Positions 23,309 through 30,452 of a DNA stretch of 39,455 nt are shown here, piece after piece; within the stretch, counting starts at the first letter, position 1, and each line of letters begins with the position of its first letter. Origin of the DNA: Pseudomonadota bacterium (GTDB lineage Bacteria > Pseudomonadota > Gammaproteobacteria > Burkholderiales > Burkholderiaceae_C). Under the pieces are notes generated by a model. The model did no database searches. It was not told where the DNA came from and worked only from the letters and a program-made list of their open reading frames with translations. The DNA lies in the NCBI GenBank assembly GCA_018240985.1, contig JAFEER010000244.1, positions 1 to 39,455 of the forward strand, written 5' to 3'. Both the position numbers and the translations under genes were made by a program.

Positions 23309-24184
23309 TCAAACCATCAGCCCCGCTGCCAGCGCTTCAAACACCAGCCGAATCCGGCGCGAGGTGCGCAGTTCGCGGTGCGTGACCAGCCAGATGGGAA
23401 AGCGCACCGGCGGCACGTCGTTCAGCACGCGAACCATGCCGGGGGTCTCGCGGGCGATCTCGTCCATCATGGCGCCGATGCCCAGGCCCTGGCGTACCAG
23501 TGCCCAATGGGCGACGGTGTGGTCGGCGTAACAGCTGAAGTTGTCCTCGCACAGGTTCAGGCCGTACTGGCGCAGGTATTGCAGGTATTGACCGGAGCGA
23601 TCCGAACCTACAAACGGCAGACGGGCCGCGTCCTCCGCGCTGCGCGGATGGCCATGGGCCTTGACCCAGGCTTCAGACGCATAGAAGCAGGCCTGGGCCT
23701 CGCGCACCAGGCGTGCGATCAGGTCTGGCTGATCAGGCTTGACGTGGCGGATGGCAATGTCCGCCTCGCGGCGCAGCAGGTCGCTCAGGGCGTTGGATGC
23801 GATCACCTCGACGGCAATGCCCGGCTCCTGCTCGCGCAACTGCTGCACCAGCGGGGGCAGCAGATAGGCGGCCACGGCGTCGCTGGCCGACACCGAAACG
23901 ACGCCCCCCACCGCCTGCGAGCGGCCGCTGGCAGCCAGGCCCAGCGCTTCGGCGGCTGCGCCCATGGCGCGGGCGTGCTCCAGCAAGTCCTGCCCTGTGG
24001 GGGTGAGCGCCATGGCCTTGCCCACGCGCTCGAACAGGGTCACGCCCATGTGCTGCTCGATGGCGGCCACCTGGCGGCTCAACGTGGGCTGGGTCAGGCC
24101 CAGCTTGCGGGCCGCAGCCGACAGCGAGCCGGTCTGGGCCGTTTGCAGAAAGGCTTTTAACTGATTCCAATCGAGGTTATCCAT
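23309..24184 (-). CDS. LysR-family transcriptional regulator
   Basis: 291-aa LysR regulator. The N-terminal winged helix-turn-helix covers residues 4-63 (LDWNQLKAFLQTAQTGSLSA, ARKLGLTQPTLSRQVAAIEQ, LFERVGKAMALTPTG). The effector domain from about residue 90 has the usual two-lobed pattern (GVVSVSASDAVAAYLLP, ADIAIRH, LVGSDRSGQYL-like region near 180). It is divergent from the methyltransferase gene and shares a 111-bp start-to-start spacer with dyads at 24178-24244, so it probably controls itself and that gene. The inducer is unknown. Confidence 0.92.
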   Translation of the reverse strand: MDNLDWNQLKAFLQTAQTGSLSAAARKLGLTQPTLSRQVAAIEQHMGVTLFERVGKAMALTPTGQDLLEHARAMGAAAEALGLAASGRSQAVGGVVSVSASDAVAAYLLPPLVQQLREQEPGIAVEVIASNALSDLLRREADIAIRHVKPDQPDLIARLVREAQACFYASEAWVKAHGHPRSAEDAARLPFVGSDRSGQYLQYLRQYGLNLCEDNFSCYADHTVAHWALVRQGLGIGAMMDEIARETPGMVRVLNDVPPVRFPIWLVTHRELRTSRRIRLVFEALAAGLMV

Positions 24185-24244
24185 ACATAAACGTATATGT
24201 TCACTGCAATTTACCGCAGTTTCCTGCGCTTCAATGTATGGATA
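24178..24244. promoter_or_regulatory. Divergent LysR operator region with nested dyads
   Basis: An 11-bp perfect inverted repeat, TATCCATACAT (24178-24188) and ATGTATGGATA (24234-24244), encloses two smaller dyads: ACATA-N6-TATGT (24185-24200) and ACTGC-N8-GCAGT (24203-24220). LysR proteins usually bind T-N11-A dyads between divergent genes, and the ACTGC/GCAGT site has that general form. The left arm of the large repeat contains the LysR start codon. Confidence 0.45.
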
Positions 24245-24295
24245 GCATCCAGGCGTTGTTCAATGCGTTTCAGCACTTCACTTTATCTGCCCCCG

Positions 24296-24994
24296 ATGCC
24301 GTCCCCCCACATTGCTCCCGTCTCCACCACCTTGCCCTCGTCCGCGGCCGGTGCGGCAACGGCGTCCAAGGCGCTGTTCTGGAACCGCATCGCGGCCAGG
24401 TACGCGGCCGCCCCGATTGCCGACATGGGGGGCTACGAGACGACATTGCGGCGTGTGCAAGGGTTGCTGTCCACCACACATGACGTGCTGGAGATTGGCT
24501 GTGGCACGGGCAGCACCGCGCTGCGCCTGGCGCCCTTTACCCGACGCTTGCTGGCGACCGATGTGTCCTCCGAGATGATCGCCATCGCCCGCCAGCGGCT
24601 GGCCGGACAACCCTCGCCGCAGCTGAGTTTTGCCGTGGCAGACGCCGAAGCCACGGCCTTCGGGCAGAGGGCGTATGACGTGGTGCTGGCCTTCAACCTG
24701 CCGCACCGCGCGCGCGCCCTGGACGTTGCGCTGACGCAGGTGGCGCAGGCCCTGCGGCCGGGCGGCCTGCTCATCTCCAAGACACCCTGCATTGCCGAGA
24801 TGAACCCGCTCATTGCCTACCTCGCCGTGCCACTGCTGCGGGCCAGCGGCATAGTCCCGCGCGTGTTGTGCCTCAACCAGCAGCGGCTGCAGTCGGCCAT
24901 GGTGCAGCAAGGCATGCAGATCGTCTGTGCCGAGCGGCACGGCACGCGGGGCAAGGACTTTCGAGCCTTCATGGTGGCCCGCAAGCCGGGCTGA
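24296..24994 (+). CDS. Class I SAM-dependent methyltransferase
   Basis: 232-aa methyltransferase. Motif I VLEIGCGTGS is at residues 64-73, followed by LLATDVSSEMIAIAR (motif Post I), LSFAVADAEATAF and YDVVLAFNLPHRA (motif II), and LRPGGLLISKTP (motif III). The layout fits Methyltransf_11/25-type small-molecule enzymes. The C-terminal part (LAVPLLRASGIVPRVLCLNQ) may hold the substrate. The start at 24296 is chosen as it begins just before the helix leading to motif I; ATG 24263 and ATG 24197 are in frame, and none has a clear ribosome site. Divergent from the LysR gene and likely its target. Substrate unknown. Confidence 0.83.
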   Translation: MPSPHIAPVSTTLPSSAAGAATASKALFWNRIAARYAAAPIADMGGYETTLRRVQGLLSTTHDVLEIGCGTGSTALRLAPFTRRLLATDVSSEMIAIARQRLAGQPSPQLSFAVADAEATAFGQRAYDVVLAFNLPHRARALDVALTQVAQALRPGGLLISKTPCIAEMNPLIAYLAVPLLRASGIVPRVLCLNQQRLQSAMVQQGMQIVCAERHGTRGKDFRAFMVARKPG

Positions 24995-25196
24995 TTGTCT
25001 TCTCATCCACCACAGCGTGCGGCCCTTTTCCGGGTCGCGGGGCCATGTTTTGCCCGTCCGTTTTCAACATGTCGCCTTGTTATCGCTTTTGCTCATCCCG
25101 TTGATCCAACGGATCCTCATGCCTGCTTTGACACCCGTTCCCACTAAGAGCTGCTTTACCCGTTGAACTCCACCCCACCCCTGAAACCACGACGCC

Positions 25197-25631
25197 ATGA
25201 AACCCCTGAATATTCGTACGCACCTGCTGTCCGTTGCCCCCGCTTCGGCTGCCCTTGCCGCCCTGGCGCTCCTCACAGGGTGCGCGTCCACGCTCGACCA
25301 GAATGGCCTGGAGCAGCGCACGGCGCAAGCCATCGGACGACCTACTGGCCAGTTCTCCATCACCGATCGCCAGGAGGAAACCGGTGGCCGCATCACCTAC
25401 ACCGTCAACACACGCGATGGTGCTACCTACCAGTGCTATCTGTACGGCGCCACGGGCTTCCAGAAGGCCATGAGCTTTGGGCAGACGCCCCATTCCGACG
25501 CCATCTGCACGGCCATGGCAGGCAGCCAGGGCCGCAGTGGCACCCCGGCACCTGCGGCCGCCCCTGAGCAGAGGGGCCGCGGCGCTGGCAAGGAATGCAA
25601 CGCGCTGCTGCGCGCTGCGGGGCGCTGCTGA
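25197..25631 (+). CDS. Small lipoprotein, function unknown
   Basis: 144-aa protein with a Sec signal and lipobox LLTGC (Cys about residue 29). The mature part has a short beta-rich core (GQFSITDRQEETGGRITYTV, TYQCYLYGATGF) with two further Cys (YQCYLY, DAICTAM), and a Pro/Ala/Arg-rich tail ending in ECNALLRAAGRC, again with two Cys; disulfides are likely. No family recognised beyond lipoprotein. It precedes the hydrolase lipoprotein by 79 bp on the same strand and the two may be co-transcribed. Confidence 0.75.
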   Translation: MKPLNIRTHLLSVAPASAALAALALLTGCASTLDQNGLEQRTAQAIGRPTGQFSITDRQEETGGRITYTVNTRDGATYQCYLYGATGFQKAMSFGQTPHSDAICTAMAGSQGRSGTPAPAAAPEQRGRGAGKECNALLRAAGRC

Positions 25632-25710
25632 ATACTGCGCCCCTGAGCTTCAGCGCCATCAACCCTCAACCGCCCTTCGGGGCATCACCCACCACCACGA
25701 GCAAGACGAA

Positions 25711-26529
25711 ATGAAAAAATGGCAGTTGGCAGGTGTGTTGTTGTCACTTCTGCTGGGCGGTTGCGCGAAGGTACCGGGCGCGGCCATCAGCACCGTGGGC
25801 GAGCGCAAGGTGGAGTACGTCCTGGCGGGCCAGGGGGCGCCGGTGGTCGTGTTCGAAAATGGCCTGGGTGCCACGCTGGACTGGTGGGCCAAGGTCTGGC
25901 CAGAGGTCGTGGTGCAAACCCAGTCATTGGCTTACAACCGCGCAGGCTATGGACACAGTGAACCGCCCCCACAGCCACGTGACGGTGCGCATGTGGTGGA
26001 GGAACTGAGGGCATTGCTCAGGGCGCGCCAAGTGACGCCGCCGTATGTACTGGTGGGGCATTCCCTGGGCGGTTTGTACATGCAGCTGTTTGCACGCAAA
26101 TATCCGAACGAGGTGGCGGCGCTGGTGCTGGTGGACTCCACCCATCCGGATCAGGTGAAGGGCGCTGGCAACCCCGACAGTTGGCCGACATGGCTGAAAG
26201 TGGCCTTCCGCCTGGCGACCTCCGACACCGCCAAGCAGGAACTGGCGGCTCTCGATGCAACGGGGGATGTTGTATCAAGCCTGCAGGTGGATCCGTCCGT
26301 CCCCGTGTTTGTGCTGAGTGCGCTTCGCGCCGCGGGTGCGCCCTCCACGTTGGCTGATGACGCGGACAAGAAGCGGGCCGATCTCGCCCGTCTATATCCG
26401 GGCTCCATCCAAGTGTGGGTGGACAGCGGCCACGGTATTCCTCTGGAAAAGCCCGAGGCGGTGGTGCAAGCAATTCAAGAGGCTGTGCGCGCGGCCCGTG
26501 CGGCCCTCTCTTTGCACCCGGCGCAGTAA
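25711..26529 (+). CDS. Alpha/beta hydrolase, predicted lipoprotein
   Basis: 272-aa alpha/beta hydrolase with a short signal MKKWQLAGVLLSLLLGGC (lipobox LGGC, Cys18), so it is probably anchored in the periplasm or outer membrane. The nucleophile elbow is GHSLGG with Ser118, the oxyanion region ENGLGATLDWW, and the catalytic His is His241 in DSGHGIPLEKP. The segment YNRAGYGHSEPP is typical of esterase / haloperoxidase-like members. Substrate unknown. The start is the only ATG that keeps the signal peptide intact. It follows the small lipoprotein gene in the same direction. Confidence 0.85.
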   Translation: MKKWQLAGVLLSLLLGGCAKVPGAAISTVGERKVEYVLAGQGAPVVVFENGLGATLDWWAKVWPEVVVQTQSLAYNRAGYGHSEPPPQPRDGAHVVEELRALLRARQVTPPYVLVGHSLGGLYMQLFARKYPNEVAALVLVDSTHPDQVKGAGNPDSWPTWLKVAFRLATSDTAKQELAALDATGDVVSSLQVDPSVPVFVLSALRAAGAPSTLADDADKKRADLARLYPGSIQVWVDSGHGIPLEKPEAVVQAIQEAVRAARAALSLHPAQ

Positions 26530-26587
26530 CTTTTTGCCCAGGACACGGGGCCCGGCGGGGGGGCGGAGTGCAGTTCGTTCCAAGCCT

Positions 26588-26649
26588 CAAGCAAAAACAG
26601 CCTTCTCCTTTACCCATCAAGCGCTGCAAGCAATCAAAACAATAGCATT
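26588..26649 (-). repeat. Interspersed repeat copy downstream of the hydrolase gene
   Basis: Read on the - strand it is CAATGCTATTGTTTTGATTG followed by CTTGCAGCGCTTGATGGGTA and AAGGAGAAGGCTGTTTTTGC. It has the family pattern TGCTATT...AT(A/T)GCTGC...GCGCTTGATGGGTAA...GGCTGTTTTTG that I recall from Comamonadaceae intergenic regions. Confidence 0.65.
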
Positions 26650-26747
26650 GGGCACTTTCCCTATCGACACTCGTGCGGCGATCCGCACAATCGGCGCCAA
26701 CAGCACGCATCGATTGACACCGCCCACGACGTTTTTCCTCATCCACC

Positions 26748-28442
26748 ATGAGCGACACCACCTTCGACTACATCATCATCGGCGGCGGCACGGCCGGCGC
26801 CCTGCTCGCCAACCGCCTGAGCGCCGATGCGCAAAAGCGCGTGCTGCTGGTGGAGGCCGGGCGCAAGGATGACTACCACTGGATCCACATCCCCGTGGGC
26901 TACCTGTACTGCATCGGCAACCCGCGCACCGACTGGCTCTACAACACCGAGCCCGACGCCGGCCTGAACGGCCGCACCCTGCGCTACCCGCGCGGCAAGA
27001 CCCTGGGCGGCTGCAGCAGCATCAACGGCATGATCTACATGCGCGGCCAGGCGCGCGACTATGACCAGTGGGCCGACATCACCGGCGAGCCGGCCTGGCG
27101 CTGGAGCAATGTGCTGCCGGCCTTTCGCCGCCATGAGGATCACTGGCGCCTGGACCAGCCCGGCGGCGCGAGCGAGGCCTTCAAGCAGCTGCACGGCAAC
27201 AAGAGCACCGGCAGCACCGGCGAATGGCGCGTGGATCGCCAGCGCCTGCGCTGGGACATCCTGGACGCCTTTGCCCAGGCGGCGAGCGAGGCGGGCATTC
27301 CCGCCACCGACGACTTCAACCGCGGCACCAACGAGGGCGTGGGCTACTTTGAGGTGAACCAGAAGGACGGCTGGCGCTGGAACACGGCCAAGGCCTTCCT
27401 GCGCCCGACCTGCTACGGTCGGCCCAACTTCGAACTCTGGACCTCGGCCCAGGCCACGCGCGTGCTCACCGAGCGCCTGCCCGAAGGCGGCTTGCGCTGC
27501 ACCGGCGTGCAGGTGTGGACGGGCGAGGAGATGGTCACGGCACAGGCGCGCGATGAGGTCATCCTGAGCGCCGGCGCCGTGAACTCACCGCAGATCCTGC
27601 AGCTGTCGGGCATAGGGCCGGCGGACTTGCTCAAGCAATACGGCATCGACGTGGTGCTGGACCTGCCCGGCGTGGGCGCCAACCTGCAGGATCACCTGCA
27701 GATCCGCGCCGTGTACAAGGTCAAGAACGTGGCCACGCTCAACACCCTGGCCAATAGCCTGGTCGGCAAGGCCAAGATCGGGCTGGAATACCTGTTCAAG
27801 CGCAGCGGCCCCATGAGCATGGCGCCCTCGCAGCTGGGCGCCTTCACGCGCAGCCGGCCAGACCTGCCCTACCCGAACATCGAATACCATGTCCAGCCGC
27901 TGTCGCTGGAGGCCTTTGGCGAGCCGCTGCACAGCTTCCCGGCGTTCACGGCCAGCGTCTGCAACCTGAACCCGACGAGCCGCGGCAGCGTGCACATCAA
28001 GAGCCCGGACTTCTGTGCAGCCCCGGCCATCGCGCCCAACTACCTGTCCACGCCCGAGGATCGCCAGGTGGCCGCCGACAGCCTGCGCATCACGCGCCAC
28101 ATCGTCAGCCAGCCGGCGCTGGCGCGCTACCAACCCGAGGAATACAAACCCGGCCTGCAATACCAGAGCGACGAAGAGCTGGCGCGTCTGGCCGGCGACA
28201 TCGCCACCACCATCTTCCACCCCGTGGGCACCACGCGCATGGGGCGCATGGACGACCCGCTGGCGGTGCTGGACGCACAGATGCGCGTGCGCGACGGCCG
28301 TGGCGGCGTGATCCGGGGCCTGCGCGTGGTGGATGCGGGCGCCATGCCCACCATCACCAGCGGCAACACCAATGCGCCCACGCTGATGATGGCCGAGATG
28401 GCGGCACAGTGGATCATCGAGGCCTCGCGCACCAAGATGTGA
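26748..28442 (+). CDS. GMC-family alcohol / choline-type dehydrogenase
   Basis: 564-aa GMC flavoprotein of normal family length. The FAD motif is DYIIIGGGTAGALLANRL near residue 6; the first signature is GKTLGGCSSINGMIYMRG and the second GAVNSPQILQLSGIGP. The catalytic pair is canonical: His491 in FHPVGTTRMG and Asn540 in TSGNTNAP. It resembles choline dehydrogenase-like and AlkJ-type alcohol dehydrogenases that pass electrons to the respiratory chain. No signal peptide. It stands alone, preceded by a repeat and followed by a hairpin region, with no betaine aldehyde dehydrogenase beside it, so a general alcohol dehydrogenase is more likely than betaine synthesis. Confidence 0.9.
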   Translation: MSDTTFDYIIIGGGTAGALLANRLSADAQKRVLLVEAGRKDDYHWIHIPVGYLYCIGNPRTDWLYNTEPDAGLNGRTLRYPRGKTLGGCSSINGMIYMRGQARDYDQWADITGEPAWRWSNVLPAFRRHEDHWRLDQPGGASEAFKQLHGNKSTGSTGEWRVDRQRLRWDILDAFAQAASEAGIPATDDFNRGTNEGVGYFEVNQKDGWRWNTAKAFLRPTCYGRPNFELWTSAQATRVLTERLPEGGLRCTGVQVWTGEEMVTAQARDEVILSAGAVNSPQILQLSGIGPADLLKQYGIDVVLDLPGVGANLQDHLQIRAVYKVKNVATLNTLANSLVGKAKIGLEYLFKRSGPMSMAPSQLGAFTRSRPDLPYPNIEYHVQPLSLEAFGEPLHSFPAFTASVCNLNPTSRGSVHIKSPDFCAAPAIAPNYLSTPEDRQVAADSLRITRHIVSQPALARYQPEEYKPGLQYQSDEELARLAGDIATTIFHPVGTTRMGRMDDPLAVLDAQMRVRDGRGGVIRGLRVVDAGAMPTITSGNTNAPTLMMAEMAAQWIIEASRTKM

Positions 28443-28609
28443 CCCCGCTGCGACCACGATGACTGATTGCGGGAAATCACCAATGTCCCATGCGCGACTA
28501 GTACCGTAAAGTCTCGCCACTCGACGCGCGCCTCGGCTCGCCAAACGAGGGGACCGAGGAGACAAACCCCAACAGCAAGAATATCCACATTAAAACGGCA
28601 TCCGCAATG

Positions 28610-28652
28610 AGGTGCCGCTTCACAAGGCACCTGCAACCCAGGTGCCTTTTTT
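28610..28652 (+). terminator. Intrinsic terminator with a competing upstream hairpin
   Basis: AGGCACCTG (28625-28633) pairs perfectly with CAGGTGCCT (28639-28647) and is followed by a run of six T, a strong intrinsic terminator. A third segment AGGTGCC at 28610-28616 can pair instead with GGCACCT at 28626-28632, which would break the terminator stem. This is the layout of an attenuator, lying 47 bp before the TauE/SafE exporter start and 168 bp after the GMC gene stop. Confidence 0.75.
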
Positions 28653-28698
28653 CTTGCCTTCCAGGTCCACCCTTCGATCCAGTAGGACAATCCGCGCC

Positions 28699-29457
28699 AT
28701 GGAATGGATCATCGTCTCGCTGGCCTCGCTGCTGGCCGGTTTTGTGGATGCAATTGTGGGGGGCGGCGGCCTGATCCTGGTGCCGGCGTTGTTTGCCACC
28801 TTCACCAGCGCCCCGCCAGCCACCCTGCTGGGAACCAACAAAAGCGCCTCTGTCTGGGGTACCAGCATGGCCACCTGGCAGTACAGTCGCCGCGTGCAGA
28901 TGCCGTGGCGCGCCATGCTGCCCGCTGCGGCTGCGGGCTTTAGCGGCTCATTTGCCGGCGCCTGGGCGGTCACGGTGATGTCTGGAGATTTCCTGCGCAA
29001 GCTGCTCCCGCTGATCCTGTTGGCGGTGCTCATCTACACCCTGGCCAGGAAGGATTTGGGGCGCGAGCACCAACCGCGCTTTGCAGGTCGCGCAGAGGTC
29101 TTGCTGGCTTGCCTGATTGGCCTGGTCATCGGCTTCTACGACGGTTTTTTCGGCCCCGGAGCCGGTAGCTTCTTCGTATTCGCGTTCGTGCGCCTGCTGG
29201 GCTACGACTTTCTGAACGCCTCGGTGTCGGCCAAACTGCTGAACCTGGCGACCAACAGCGCCGCCATCATCCTGTTCGCCATGAAGGGCCATATCTGGTG
29301 GCATTTCATGGTGCCGCTGGCCATTGCCAATGTGCTGGGCAGCTTGCTCGGCACCCATATGGCCCTGCGCCACGGCACGGGCTTTGTGCGCGCCATCTTC
29401 ATCCTGGTGGTGAGCCTGCTCATCCTCAAGACCGGCTACGACGCTTTCCTGCGTTGA
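28699..29457 (+). CDS. TauE/SafE-family membrane exporter
   Basis: 252-aa integral membrane protein with about eight helices. The two TauE/SafE half-repeats are visible: GFVDAIVGGGGLILVPALFA at residues 14-33 and GLVIGFYDGFFGPGAGSFFV near 146-165. The family includes sulfite or sulfoacetate exporters and many anion carriers of unknown substrate. It lies 11 bp before the arginase gene, whose ribosome site overlaps its stop, so the two are co-transcribed and possibly coupled. No sulfur metabolism genes are near. An attenuator-like hairpin lies just upstream. Confidence 0.88.
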   Translation: MEWIIVSLASLLAGFVDAIVGGGGLILVPALFATFTSAPPATLLGTNKSASVWGTSMATWQYSRRVQMPWRAMLPAAAAGFSGSFAGAWAVTVMSGDFLRKLLPLILLAVLIYTLARKDLGREHQPRFAGRAEVLLACLIGLVIGFYDGFFGPGAGSFFVFAFVRLLGYDFLNASVSAKLLNLATNSAAIILFAMKGHIWWHFMVPLAIANVLGSLLGTHMALRHGTGFVRAIFILVVSLLILKTGYDAFLR

Positions 29458-29468
29458 AGGAGTCCATC

Positions 29469-30380
29469 ATGCCCGAGCTGACCCTGATCGGCGCGCCCAC
29501 CGACATCGGCGCCAGCGTGCTGGGCGCCAGCATGGGGCCGGATGCGCTGCGCATCGCCGGCATCGCGCGGGCGCTGCAGAACCTGGGCCTGCAGGTGCAG
29601 GACGCGGGCAACCTGAGCGGCCCGGGCAACTCGCAGGCGGCGCCCCACGGCGGCTTTCGCCATCTGGCCGAGGTGACGGCCTGGAACCAGGCCGTGTTTG
29701 TTGCCGCGCTGGCGGCACTGAGCGCCGGTCGCCTGCCGCTGCTCATGGGCGGCGACCATAGCCTGGCCATAGGCTCGATCAGCGCCGCGGCGCAGCATTG
29801 CCGCACGGTTGGCAAGCGCCTGAAGGTGTTGTGGTTCGATGCCCATGCGGATGCGAACACGCCCACGTCCTCGCCCAGCGGCAACCTGCACGGCATGCCC
29901 GTGGCCTGCCTGCTCGGCCATGGGCCGCAGCAGCTCACGCAGCTGGCGGGTGCCGCGCCCGCGCTGCAGGCACAGCAAATCACCCTGGTCGGCGTGCGCA
30001 GCGTGGACGCCACCGAAAAGCGCTTCGTCAACACCCTGGGCATCGAGGTCTACGACATGCGCAGCATCGACGAGCTGGGCATGCGCGCCGTGATGCAGGC
30101 GGCACTGGCCGACGTGGACGAGAGCACCCACCTGCACCTGAGCTTCGACATGGATGGCCTGGACCCAACGATCGCCCCCGGCGTGGGCACGCCGGTGCGC
30201 GGCGGCCCGAGCTACCGCGAAACCCAGCTGTGCATGGAAATGCTGGCCGACAGCGGCGCCCTGGGCTCGGTGGACATCATGGAGTTGAACCCGGCCCTGG
30301 ACATCCGCAACCAGACGGCCGAGTTGGCGGTGGACCTGCTGGAGAGCCTGTTCGGCAAATCGACATTGATGAGGCCGTGA
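29469..30380 (+). CDS. rocF: Arginase
   Basis: 303-aa ureohydrolase of arginase size. The manganese ligands are visible: His97 in GGDHS, Asp124-His126-Asp128 in DAHAD, Asp227 and Asp229 in SFDMDGLDP. SGNLHGMP and the closing MELNPALD fit arginase rather than agmatinase. It converts arginine to ornithine and urea in the cytoplasm. AAGGAG, overlapping the TauE/SafE stop, lies six bases before the ATG. The transcript should end at the strong hairpin 30385-30440. Agmatinase or another guanidino hydrolase cannot be wholly excluded, but the N-terminal LIGAPTDIGASVLGASMGP favours arginase. Confidence 0.88.
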   Translation: MPELTLIGAPTDIGASVLGASMGPDALRIAGIARALQNLGLQVQDAGNLSGPGNSQAAPHGGFRHLAEVTAWNQAVFVAALAALSAGRLPLLMGGDHSLAIGSISAAAQHCRTVGKRLKVLWFDAHADANTPTSSPSGNLHGMPVACLLGHGPQQLTQLAGAAPALQAQQITLVGVRSVDATEKRFVNTLGIEVYDMRSIDELGMRAVMQAALADVDESTHLHLSFDMDGLDPTIAPGVGTPVRGGPSYRETQLCMEMLADSGALGSVDIMELNPALDIRNQTAELAVDLLESLFGKSTLMRP

Positions 30381-30384
30381 AGAA

Positions 30385-30440
30385 GTTGAGCGTTTTGCGT
30401 TGGGCGCTTGGCGTGCGCCGCTCAACGCAAAACGCTCAAC
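30385..30440. terminator. Long perfect hairpin between convergent arginase and mrdA
   Basis: GTTGAGCGTTTTGCGTTG (30385-30402) pairs without mismatch with CAACGCAAAACGCTCAAC (30423-30440), and the loop carries a second stem GGCGC/GCGCC. Such an 18-bp stem would stop transcripts from both sides. There is no long T run on either strand, so termination may need Rho, or the element mainly blocks transcript decay. Confidence 0.65.
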
Positions 30441-30452
30441 GCTCAACCTCTC

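Noticed and set aside
24238-24483. Short frame starting MDSIQALFNAFQHF, resembling the beginning of a LysR protein
   Set aside because: No helix-turn-helix follows and it overlaps the methyltransferase gene in another frame; the ATGGATA similarity to the LysR start is explained by the inverted repeat.
26748-28442. Choline dehydrogenase betA with betaine synthesis
   Set aside because: No betaine aldehyde dehydrogenase, BetI or choline transporter is adjacent, so only a general GMC dehydrogenase call is supported.
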